From: Chamaecrista fasciculata
Lineage: Eukaryota; Streptophyta; Magnoliopsida; Fabales; Fabaceae
NCBI GenBank assembly: GCA_003254925.1
Contig: QANZ01033471.1
Location: 62,001-126,000 of the forward strand
Reading direction: 5' to 3'
Length of the DNA: 64,000 bases
Part shown: piece by piece, positions 12,006 through 22,700 of the stretch
Position numbering within the stretch: the first letter of the stretch is position 1
How the letters are laid out: each line of letters starts with the position of its first letter
Notes under the pieces: generated by a model
What the model saw: the letters and a program-made list of their open reading frames with translations, nothing else
Told to the model about the DNA's origin: nothing
Databases searched by the model: none
Made by a program: the position numbers and the translations under genes

Positions 12006-14241
12006 TGATGGAGATTGTGCCCTAGGGCCAATCATTTTATATGTATGGACATATTGTTTGACTGATTTATGGATGATAAATTATGTCGTTATCATATTAT
12101 TAGCATATTTACTGTGATAACAATCCTTGATTAATTATGTAATAATTATTCTAAACTGTCCCTGGTCGATTATTCACGTGGAAATGTGAATGAACTAAGA
12201 CCAGCATGACCTCGGTGTATAGAGATACACACATGTGATGCTTCTCGAGAGTCATGGTGCAATTATGTAAAGGGTTACAAGTTGCTGGACCGACCCGGAG
12301 AGTCCTGCATGGGTTTAATCATAAGCTAGTCTCTCCTGTGCACCTGTCACGATGCCCTTAGACCTAAGGTCTTGACTATTCCGGCGTTGTAGATGCTGAA
12401 CTTTGGCCTAGTCCAACGTTGCCCGTAACAGGGTAGCCATACAGGCTAGGTACGGGTTTAGTTGTTTGCCGTGCTGAGGAATGTGGTTGACCAAGAAGGA
12501 ATTTTGTCCCTCATTAAGATGAGAGATATTTGACTGGGCCCCTCGATGAGTTTGTCCAAGGAATGTGTGGCCACACAGGGTAATGGGACTAACTCAAGGA
12601 ATCGAGAAAGTTATGGTTTGGATTACAAGGATGATTTACCCATGCCTTATCCATGACCAAAATATCGTGTGACAATAGGGATTATGACAAGGTGGTACTA
12701 AGATTAAGTCGTTAATGTTAAAACGATAACTCACGTGTTTTGGGTAGTCGTGATGGCTTGCTAGAGTCCGCTCTCGACTTGTGAGTCATGGAGATGGCTT
12801 GTTGCCAATTTCACATGAGGCCTGCTGTGTCACACATGAGCATGATCAAGATACTGTTATGGGACACGAATTAGAGTTTAATTCGTGAGTCACTTTAGTG
12901 GCACAATTTAAGACATAGTTGAATGTCTTAGGACATGAAGTCTTGTCTTAAATAAAATCTACGTTTGTGATATTTAAATTTGTTAGACAAGTTTAAATAT
13001 ATTAATTTTTAAATAGTTAATTTGATTAATCTATTTACAATTTAGTTGTTATTTAAAATATTAGGGAATGATGAATTGGCAAAGTCTCTTAAAAGTTAGG
13101 GAATTATTGATTTATTAAATTCTCTAATATTGAAAGATAACAAGATGAGGGTGGCGCCTCACTCTTGAATTAATTAATGAAATATGATTTTGTTAATTTG
13201 AATTCAAGATTTAAATTTGAATTCAAGATTTGAATTTGAATTCAAGAGTCGAATTTGAATTAAGATATTAGGCTAATATTTTAATTCAATTTGTTAAGGA
13301 TATTAATAAGTTGGTTATAACTTCCTAAGAGTTAGGATTGTTTTCTTATTTATTAAATTTCCATAAGATAATAGGGAGGGTGGCGCATTCTTGGATATCC
13401 AAGTGCAAGATTTGATCTTGCATTTTGAATTTCAAGAATGCACTTTGAATTTTAAATAAAGATATTAATGTAATATTTTAATTAAGAATTCAAATCCTCT
13501 TGACTCACTCCAACCAATGGGAAGTGTGCTTTCAAGATTTGGATTTCAAGATATGATCTTGAAATTTAAATTGAGCTTGTCTTTTAATCTTGAATTATAA
13601 TATTAATGTAATTTTATAATCAAGATTTAGGGATTCCCTAATTAGATTAGTAGTTCCCTATTTTCAAGATTATAATTCCCTATTTTCAAGAGTGAGACTC
13701 TATAAATACCACCTCAAAAAGTCGCCTAAAGGGAATTTTAAAAAAGAGAGAGGGAGAATAGTTCGACCTAGCTCTGAAAGTTCAATCTAACCCTAAGAGT
13801 TAGGGCAAGAGTCGACTTGGGTGAGAGAAAAGAGAAGAAAAGTCGCATAACCCTAGAGGAAGTGAGAGAAGCGAAAAACCCTAGAGTTGTGTGGCCAAGA
13901 ATTTGATTCTTGGTAGTGTGCCACTTTGTTCTTGGAGGTTTCAAGAAGAGTTCTTGAAACTCCAAGATTGTAGATCAGTTCCCGTAATCTCTTGGAGAAG
14001 AGATTGAAGGCTAGCACCTGAGTATCTGCCAAATTGTTCGTGTGGATCACCGGCAGAGGAAGGACACGAGTCTGTGGACTTCTCGGAAATTGCAATCACT
14101 CAGCATTTGTGATTTAGGTAAACATCTCATCTCGCTAGTATAAACACAAGTAGTGGATCATGTGGAGGAGATTATAAGGTTTTGTAAAAAAATTTAATTT
14201 TACCTTTTTTTTCCGCCGCGCTTGCTCTATAATCTCCAACA
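12006..14241 (+). mobile_element. Solo LTR, 2236 bp, with 5-bp target duplication AAGTA
   Basis: Begins TGATGGAGATTGTG and ends AATCTCCAACA, so the ends are short inverted repeats of TG...CA form. It is flanked by AAGTA at 12001-12005 and again at 14242-14246. No internal retrotransposon sequence or primer binding site follows, so this is a single LTR left by recombination. A second copy of the same family and orientation lies at 60233-62169. The shared central part includes a well-conserved non-coding block (about 12160-12900 here). Ty1/copia origin is my inference from the terminal TGTTGGAGATT and the size. Open frames on its minus strand are shadows. Confidence 0.92.
13701..13708 (+). promoter_or_regulatory. 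TATA box of the solo LTR
   Basis: TATAAATA in the 3' quarter of the LTR, conserved at the equivalent place in the second copy (61624-61631). This is the expected position of the U3 promoter. The sequence after it is the presumed R/U5 part. Confidence 0.6.
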
Positions 14242-14246
14242 AAGTA

Positions 14247-14715
14247 CTCACAAATTGCCAATCATTAAGACTCTCATATTGACAACGAAAATAGAATTTA
14301 TGATCCTGTGAATCATGAGTAACCAATTAGACCAATATTTGTTGACAAGAATTATGATATTCCATTTAAAAAGGTCAGGATATAATTTTCATATTTATAC
14401 TAGCCTTGAGATAACATTTCAAAAATATCTAAAGGGAGCAAATAACATGAGCCAAAATTAAGAATTGTTCCTATGAGAAAATCATCAAAGCTGTTGATAA
14501 TAATTTTATGAATGAAGGAAGAGATTTTGGTAAATGATACACAAAAATTGTTACAATTGACATTGAGTTTTCATAAGGAAGAAGGTAGACATAAAAAAGA
14601 GAACAACTTAAAACGCCTATACCACAAAAAGATTTAGGAAGAGTGATGCTTTTCTAAGGAATCTAATGAAATCTCTTAGAAGACAAGTGGCCCAGAGAAA
14701 GTGTATTTCTTTTCA
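14247..14715. other. Intergenic, nothing recognised
   Basis: AT-rich DNA between the solo LTR and the first Mutator-like element. It probably continues at 15919-16054, where it is interrupted by that element. No gene can be supported. Confidence 0.5.
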
Positions 14716-15918
14716 GGGTAAATTATACAAAAAGGCCTTGTGGTTTGACCTATTTTCAGATAGGGTCCCTGTGGTTTTAAAAGTGTCAAATTGGATGCAT
14801 GTGGTTTCCTCCGTTAGCAAATAGGGTCCCAGGTGGTTTTTTCAATCCAAATTAACGGTGTGAACTTCAAATTGGACTGTTTTGTAATTTAAGCATTTTT
14901 TATATTAAAACAAATTAGAAAAGGACTATTTTGTAAATTGAACGAAAATGCAAATCCAAAAAAGCAAAAATCCCTTCGCTCGATCCAAACCCTCTCCTTT
15001 TGCCTTCTTCTTCACTACAACACTCAGTCACTCACACTCTCCTCCGCCGTCGTCGCCGCCGCCATCACCAGCCATGGCTCTCTCTCCAATTCTCAACTCT
15101 GCAAATCTCAACTCTGTTTCCTCTTCTTCTGACTCTCTTCTTTACGCCTACACCACGGCTTACAATGGCTTCATCATCGCACACTCCTTCTCTCTCAAGC
15201 AAGGGTTCGCTATCCACTGAAATTGGAACTTCGAACCCTAATCTCGCTCAAGCAAATACACTATACGGCTATCAGCTTCAATCAATCCGGGTAAGACATA
15301 GGGACCGACACTCGATGCAAAAGCAATTCTCAGTTCGGACCTTCGAGTTGGTAATGATCCTCAATTTCATCGCGGTTTGAAACTGTGAATTTCTTTCAAA
15401 TTGTTGGAGGATTGGTGAATTAGGGTTGAAGTGACTCGTCTGGGTTCTTTATCGCATTTTTGGTTTCGATTAGGGAATTTGAATGGTGGAAGATCTGTCC
15501 GACGATGATGCATGATCAGAAGCAGCTTAAGACGAGGAAGAGAAGGTGGTAGAGAGCCATGGCTGGTGATGGCGGCAGCGACGGCGGCAGAGGAGAGTGT
15601 GAGTGACTGAGTGTTGTAGTGAAGAAGAAGGCAAAAGGAGATGGTTTGAATCGAGCGAAGGGGTTCTTGCTCGTTTGGATTTGCATTTTGGTTCTATTTA
15701 CAAAATAGTCCTTTTCTAGTTTGTTTTAATAGAAAAAATGCTTAAATTACAAAGCAGTCCAATTTGAAGTTCACACTGTTAATTTGGATGGAAAAAACCA
15801 CTTGGGACCCTATTTGCTAACAGGGGAAACAACATGTCCCCAATTTGACACTTTTAAAACCACAAGGACCCTATCTGAAAATGGGTCAAACCACAAGGCC
15901 ATTTTGTGTAATTTATCC
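14716..15918. mobile_element. Mutator-like foldback element carrying a captured gene start
   Basis: 1203 bp. It begins GGGTAAATTATACAAAAAGG and ends in the inverse, CCATTTTGTGTAATTTATCC. Flanking 9-mers TTCTTTTCA and TTCTTTTTA agree at 8 of 9 positions, as for a Mutator-like target duplication. The inverted arms are unusually long: about 14716-15090 pairs with 15551-15918. The inner part of each arm is a GC-rich, gene-like stretch containing CCGCCATCACCAGCCATGGC and its complement. The unpaired centre (15091-15550) also looks like host gene sequence. No transposase is present, so it would depend on an autonomous relative. Its ends resemble those of the next element. Confidence 0.85.
15165..15380 (+). 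pseudogene. Captured 5' gene fragment inside the foldback element
   Basis: In the central loop an ATG at 15165 opens MASSSHTPSLSSKG and runs to TCAATCCGG at about 15291, followed by GTAAGACAT, a good donor site. The coding-like GC content and CT-rich leader contrast with the AT-rich flanks. It looks like a first exon plus the start of an intron. The parent gene is not recognised, and no function is claimed. Confidence 0.4.
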
Positions 15919-16054
15919 TTCTTTTTATTGGTTAACATATACTTTATAAAAAAGAGAAATCATGCCATCATTTAACAAATTTTGCAAGAGATTTAACATT
16001 AGCCTTATAAATGACATGCTCTTTTGAAATCATACAAGATAGATAAAAATATAA

Positions 16055-17346
16055 GGGTAAATTACACAAAAGGACCATGTGGTTTGACCTATTTTCAAAT
16101 AGGGTCCTTGTGGTTTAAAAAGTGTTAAATTGGGGCCTGCGGTTTCCTCCGTTAGCAAATAGGGTCCCAAGTGATTTTTTCCATCCAAATTAATGAAATC
16201 AGGTTAGAATGAATTTTAAGGTGGACTGTTTTGTGATTTGAGCATTTTTTTTATTAAAACAAACTAGAAAGGGGCTATTTTACAATTTAAACCAAAATAC
16301 AATAAGAGTAGAGCAAATCAACCGTGTGGTTTTTGGGTTAAAAAAAAACGCAAAACATAAACCCTAAATTGATTTTATCTTCATCTCCATCTCCATCTTC
16401 AATCTCCATCTCCAAGCTCGAGGAAGGACAAAAATGAATGAGATTCTGATTTCCTGTTGTCCTTTCCTTTTATTCTTTGTTTGTTTACCAGTTCAGCTAT
16501 AGCAACTATGCCAAATTAAAACGACGACTCCCTCAAAAACTCAAAACAAACTAGCTCCCAAAATGAAATTACATTTCAACACAAAACATTCATATTTACA
16601 CACACATATAAGATCATGGTACATTTCACAACCCAAAAGAAGTCATCTTATAAGTATATCAAGAAAGAAATTGAATTCCAAGAACTAAGAACAAGCACAA
16701 GAATTATCGAGGACAGTAGGCGTATCTTCACCCTCGCTCCTGAAAATGAAGTATACGACGGTAAGACCCACGATGATGACAACAAACACCCCTCCGTTAA
16801 AGGACATGATGGCGAGCATCAACAAATAGCCGATCGCCAAGTTCACCCCATATAGAACGGAGCCGACGAGCTTCAATTCTAGCTTAGATTTCTCTCCAGC
16901 GACAAGATTGGGGCGCATAAAAGGGATCTAGATCTTCTGCTGCTTGTGGGAAAGGAGCTTGAGACAATTGGAGATGAGGATTCTACTTGATGGAGATGGA
17001 GACTGGAGATGGAGATGAAGAAGATGAAATCAATTCAGGGTTTATGTTCTGCGTTTTTTTTATCCAAAAACCACACCGTCGATTTGCTTTACTCTTATTC
17101 TATTTTGGTTCAAATTGCAAAATAACCTTTTTTTCTAGTTTGTTTTAATGGAAAAAATGCCCAAATCACAAAACAGTCCACCTTAAAATTCATTCTAACC
17201 TGGCTCGGTTAATTTGGATGGAAAAAACCACATGAGACCCTATTTGCTAACGAAGGAAACCACATGCTCCAATTTGACACTTTTTAAACCATAGGATCCT
17301 ATCTAAAAATGGGTCAAACCACATAACCCTTTTGTGTAATTTATCC
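16055..17346. mobile_element. Mutator-like element carrying a copper-transporter gene fragment
   Basis: 1292 bp. It starts GGGTAAATTACACAAAAGGA and ends in the inverse, CCTTTTGTGTAATTTATCC. Flanking 9-mers AAAATATAA and TAAATATAA agree at 8 of 9. Inverted ends are long (several hundred bp, out to the CATCTCCATCTCCATC block near 16385 and its partner near 17000) and related to those of 14716-15918. Only about 136 bp separate the two elements. Between the ends lies the 3' part of a COPT-type gene with what looks like its 3'UTR (about 16460-16684, read on minus). No transposase. Confidence 0.87.
16685..16918 (-). pseudogene. COPT5-like copper transporter, C-terminal fragment in a transposon
   Basis: The 77-residue open frame matches the C-terminal half of plant CTR/COPT transporters: GVNLAIGYLLMLAIMSFNGG, then VFVVIIVGLTVVYFIF, and an acidic tail ending CACS. 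The TM2 motif MxxxM is present (MLAIM). The TM3 GxxxG is altered: family members I recall read GLTxGY, while this reads GLTVVY. The N-terminal Met-rich region and TM1 are missing. Upstream frames no longer join cleanly. Inference: a transduplicated fragment that cannot form the channel by itself. Confidence 0.75.
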
Positions 17347-17412
17347 TAAATATAAATATGTAACTATGAAACACCATACATTAAATCAGATTTGATAGAA
17401 TACAATAACTAA

Positions 17413-18934
17413 GGGTCAGTTCGTTTGCGCTTATAATAAAATCTGCTCTGATTATAATCAGAGTATGATTATAATCAAAGTTGATTATTTGTGTATTGGT
17501 GTTTGGATGAAAGTTGATTATTTGGTATGAAATTATTGAAATGGGTATGTAATGATTGTGGTTGGTAGATAGAAGGGTAAGGAAATTGATAAATAGTATA
17601 GAGGTAGAAATGTGAGAAAAAGTTGGAAAAAGTAGGAAAACGTAAGATGTGATTTGATTATAATAAAAGTGTGTTTGGATGTGATTATTGCTTATAGAAA
17701 AATCAAATTATGTCACTATTTGCCTTGGAAGGTGTGAAAATATGATTATAATCATGTGCAACTTTGGAGGTGATTATTTTGTTTGGTCCACCGAATTCAT
17801 TTTTGCCTACGAAATGGTGGACCGAAAGAACTAAAGTATAGCATTTGGCCCCGACATTCGGTGGACCACCGAAAAAAATGGTCCACCGTTTTGCACAAGA
17901 TGAAAGAGAAGGAAAAAAATCATCGGACCCGAAGAAAAATTTCAATTTAGCATAATCTAGCTTCACTATTCATCCACTCTACTCTTGCCTTCACTATTCA
18001 TCTTCTCTCTCGTCTTCACCATTCATCCTCTCTCTCTCTCTCTATGATCTCTCTCTCCAAAACCCACTAGTACTACTATCATTTTATTCCTCTCTCAATG
18101 CTCACATAAACGAACAATCTAACAATACCGAAGCCAAAAGAGAAAGCTAAAGTCACATAAATAATTTAATACCAATGACCTCCCTCTCAAATTGGATCTT
18201 CTCTCTCAAATTGGTGTTATTCTCCACTGGCATTTTGACCTTGGCCATGATTTTGAAGCTCTCTGTTCCACTAGTTTCTAATTTCGTCGTCTTTGAAATT
18301 CCCTCGATTTGGAGCTTATTCCTCACATGGCTAAAACCTCCTTATTTATACATACTCGTGAATTGCATCATCATCAGCATTGTTGCCTCCTCCATGCTCC
18401 ACCAAAACAATTCCGAAGATCTCTCACCCAACCCGAATCTAGTGCTTGAACCCATCAAGATCTCCTGCGACCAGATCTATTCGGACTACGCCGTCTACGA
18501 CGAATCTTGTGAGGCTGTTCGAAACCCTAAGCCGGAATTGGTCAAGATCTCCGTCGGTGCACAGATGATAGAGAGAGAGAGACATAGACGAGAAAGAGAG
18601 ACACAGAGACGACGAGAGAGGGGAAGACAATGGCTAAAATATCAATTTCAATACTAAATTATTTGGGGAAAATAACAACTTAGTCCAAACATAAAAATGA
18701 GTATTTACAAATTGGCCTAATATTGAGGTAAATGACCATTTTACCCTTGTGATGAGTGATTGATTGTATTAGAGTATAGGTAATTATAGGTATATAGGGG
18801 TATAAGTGTAATTGAGTGTGTTTGATTATGAAAAAATCATGATTATAATTTGATTAGAAAAAAAACGCAAACGAACATGCTTATTACGATTATAATCAGA
18901 GCAGATTATAATCAGAGCGCAAATGAACCAGGCC
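17413..18934. mobile_element. PIF/Harbinger-like element carrying a DUF4408 gene start
   Basis: 1522 bp. Left end GGGTCAGTTCGTTTGCGCT; right end in reverse GGCCTGGTTCATTTGCGCT. TAA flanks both sides (17410-17412 and 18935-18937), fitting the 3-bp target of PIF/Harbinger. Subterminal blocks TCTGCTCTGATTATAATC are inverted at both ends. There is no transposase. The interior from about 17990 to 18650 is gene-like, with a CT-rich leader followed by a 160-codon open frame. Confidence 0.82.
18175..18657 (+). pseudogene. DUF4408-domain protein, N-terminal part, in a Harbinger-like element
   Basis: 160-codon open frame. Residues 1-70 look like the DUF4408 N-terminus of small plant membrane proteins: LSNWIFSLKLVLFSTG, then LSVPLVSNF, then WLKPPYLYILVN and IIISIVAS, with two hydrophobic segments. 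After residue 130 the frame runs into a low-complexity Arg/Glu stretch made from GA repeats, then into transposon sequence. The usual C-terminal DUF761-type tail is therefore missing. The start follows a plausible leader. It could be expressed as a chimera, but nothing here proves it. Confidence 0.7.
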
Positions 18935-19061
18935 TAAATGTTAATATCAAATATGGATCTAAATATTAATAATTTTTTTTGTTGGAAAAAAATCCATTCA
19001 AAATTTGAAAGTGTAAGCAAAATTCATCAAATAGTTTATTAACCTAGCTCTCGAGATTTTT

Positions 19062-19430
19062 TCTTTTTGGCCAGAAATCTGTTGAGTTTACTCACATAAA
19101 GATTTACTATCAAATGTCAAAATGTTGATAACAGATATCTAAACAATAATTTTTCCTTCAATAATTGTGTAACTAATTAACTATTAATCTGCAAAACACT
19201 GGATTTGGTATTTATTTTATGGGCCTAGCGGGTTGATATTTGGCCCACGGTACTCCAGAGAGAGAAAAAAAAAAGTTGCTCATAGACCACTTTCTCCTAC
19301 GCAAAAACCTCACCTCGCACAAATTTCATCTCTTCTGCTTCGAAACCCCACTCTTTGACAACCAAATCGCTTCCTCTATTCCTCTCCAATCTTTGCTCCT
19401 GAGAACCCTACGCTTCAATCTGTGGTCACC
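19062..19430 (+). promoter_or_regulatory. Upstream region and 5'UTR of NOT1
   Basis: 19062-19247 is the block duplicated at 4847-5025. The CT-rich stretch 19250-19430 directly before the start codon looks like a plant 5'UTR. No clear TATA box was identified. Confidence 0.45.
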
Positions 19431-19679
19431 ATGACGAAGTTTTCATCCTTAGCTGCGAATCAGATTCGGTTTCTGCTTCAGAGCTTGAACGAAGTCAACT
19501 TCGACTCCATTTTCATGGAACTTTGTCAGGTACCCTTTTTCATCTGCTGGACTGGATTGCATTTTCGCTGATTGAATCGCCCCTTTCTCCTATTACTACT
19601 GTCCGTCACTTTCTGTTCTTGAGTTGTTATCTCACGCTACGCTGTAACATCCTGGTCTCCGTTTTGTAGAAGTGGTGAA

Positions 19680-19720
<41 letters not shown>

Positions 19721-22700
19721 NTTTTTTTTTTTTTTTCTTTCTCCCCTCTGGGTTTGCGGTGTTTCTGTCCGTCAAATTCACAGAAAAAGCTAGACCACGC
19801 CGGATGAGTGTGGCGCAACATGCAATTTATCGTGAAACAAAAAGATAGTTTGTCTGGAAATGATTGGGGTTTTCTTGGTGATAGGTGTTGTGTGTGACAA
19901 CTATCTAATATGTAGATGGGTTGTTTGGTTTAATTGATCTTTCTTGGCACATCAGTGGTAAAATTGTTCTGTGGCAATTAGATCACGTAAAGATCATGGC
20001 ATTCCTGTTCCCGTATCTTCTACACTCCCGCAAGTTTTCTGAATACATACAGTTGGCATAAGTAACTGTTCTAGTCAAACTACAAAATCTTGTACCGTAT
20101 CCTGTCTGATTCCTTGCATGCTTTGCGACACTTGTTTAAACATGCTTTGTTACCTTGATGTAAATAGGAGAACCAGTCTAGGGTTTCTTATAGATCTTCC
20201 TTTTGATGGATTGGTCATATCATGTTCTGAGTTATAGATGCAGTTGGTCTCGTGCTGTTTGGGCCAGTGTTTAGTTTTATTTATTTGCTTATCTTTTTTT
20301 TTTGGGTTGGTTTTTGAAATTTGCCGTTGTGTTTTAAATGGGTTTTGGAGGAGGAGGGGCTGTAAGTCCGTATTGTAAGGGAGTTTTGCCCTTGACTTTA
20401 GCTGCCATAGTGAAACCTTTTGATGATGTTATTGAGAAAGTAACCATAGGATTTAGGCTTAAAAGTTAGTTAAGCATGGTGGGTGGGGTGGGGGGGGGGG
20501 GGGGGGGNGGGGTAAGATTTCTGTGTGATTTTGTTGAGTGGCTGGCAATGCAAGAGGTTTTACTCGTGAATTCGGTTTTGCTTTACCAGAGTCTAGGGCA
20601 GTCTACCATGATGAATGTCATCTTATATAGTGATCTATCTTATTTATATCACCTTCAAGCATGATTAGTGTGCCATGCATTCTTTTAATCTCCTGTTTGG
20701 TTTATATCATGTACACCAACTTGTGTGTCCTTAATTTTTTAAATTAACATTTTGACTTGATCATTTGACTGGGTCAGTTCTTTTTAACTCTGTTTCTTAC
20801 TGTCAGTTTGCTGAATATGATACCGATGGGAGCATTTTACTCCTACAAACCTGCTTGGATCACCTGAATTTTGTCAGCAGTGATCTGAAGGACATGCAGC
20901 AGTTTCCAATTCTTGGGGCAATCATCAAGCATCTCTTGGACAGACCAAACTTCAGTACAGTGTTTTCTGAATCACTAAAGACTGTAGAGATCAGTGAAAG
21001 CTTTCTAGAAAACTTTTCTAATGGATTGCAGTTATCTTTATTGGAAAAAATAGCCATTGGTCTTGCTTTATCTGATTCTGAAAATGTTGACACTAGGCTT
21101 TGTGGTGAGTATGAAGTTAGTTACTAATTTCGTTTCATGTTAATCATTTTACTAATCTGGTTTCATGTTAATCATTTTACTAATCTGGTTTCATGCTGAA
21201 CATTTTTCCTATGTACATGTTACTCGTAAAAATGAAGAAATCTTTTGTCAATCTTAGTATCAGAACCATTCTGTTATTTACCATTTTTTGGGTTATTAAC
21301 TAAGGAACATGATCTTCTTGTGTAGGCAAGAACTTTTGTGTGGCTCGAATTGAGGAATTGTGTGCTAATCCCAGTTCTTTGAGTTGCTCTGAGCAAATTC
21401 AAGATATTGTCATGTTCCTCAACCGGTCTGAGGGCCTTTCCAAGCATGTGGATTCCTTTATGCAGATGTTATCATTGTTGCAGTTAAAAGAGACACCTCC
21501 ATTTGTTTTAACTCCGTTACTGCCTGATGAGATGCATGAGACCAATTTCTTAAGGTGGTAATGTATTTAGTTAATTTGTATTGTTCAATCACTCGATGAT
21601 GATGCTGTTGCTTTTGCTATTATTGCATATAAGACATGTCTGCTTAGTAGCTTCCCTTAATATTTTTTTTCAGGAATATGGAGTTGTTCCATAAGAGCGA
21701 AGAGAATGATTTTGATGCTATCTTAGCAGACATACAGAAGGAAATGAACATGGGAGATATTGTGAAGGAACTGGGATATGGTTGCACAGTTAGTGTCTCA
21801 CAGTGCAGGGAAATTTTCTCTCTTTTCTTACCTTTAACTGAGGACACTCTTGCTAAATTACTTGGTTCTATAGCTCGTACCCATGCTGGGTTGGAGGACA
21901 ATCAGAGCACGTTCTTAAACTTTACCATGGCTCTTGGTTACAGCACTTTGTCTGAGTTGCCACCCCTAAGCAATTGGAATGTTGATGTATTGATAGATAC
22001 AATCAGGCATCTGGTGAATAATTATGTTTCTTCTCTGTACATCTTATTTCAAATTCAATCACGGGCGTATACATTTATGAATTTAAATGTTTGTTTCCTT
22101 TTATTTTCTTGCTTATTGCATACAGGCTCCCGGAATTAATTGGACAACTGTTATCGAGAATCTTGATCATGAAGGATTTTTTGTTCCTAATGAAGAAGCT
22201 TTCTCGTTTCTCATGTCTGTATTTAAACATGCTTGTAAGGTATATCGTCAAAATGTGGACATATGCTTCCAGTTCAATTTTTCCCCCAGTAGTCAATGTT
22301 TGACACCCAAAATCTTTCATTGAGATTTTTGACTTTTTGAATATGAGCCCTTGCAGGAGCCATTTCCTCTCCATGCTGTCTGTGGATCTGTCTGGCAGAA
22401 TACTGAGGGCCAGCTATCTTTCCTTAAATATGCTGTATCAGCACCTTCGGAAGTATTTACCTTTGCCCACTCTGTCAGGCAGCTGGTACTATGCTCTGTC
22501 TACTTGATTGCTATTCTTTTTTCTGTTACCTCCAATTACTTAGAGTAAAAGATTTTCATGCAGGCATATATTGATGCAATTAATGGACACAAGCTTCAAC
22601 GTGGACATGGAAATCATGCCTGGTTGTCTCTTGATCTGTTGGATATATTCTGCCAACTAGCTGAAAGGGGTCATGCTAGTTCTGTACGATCAATTCTTGA

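Noticed and set aside
13768..14095. Minus-strand open frames inside the first solo LTR
   Set aside because: They are not kept in the second LTR copy and lie in the transcribed leader region of the element. Chance frames.
14716..17346. The repeated sequences here considered as a CRISPR-like or tandem array
   Set aside because: They are inverted terminal repeats of two transposons with 9-bp target-like flanks, not a regularly spaced array.
19627..19821. Lys-rich open frame on the minus strand
   Set aside because: It is a translation of the poly-T run with the N. Assembly artefact.
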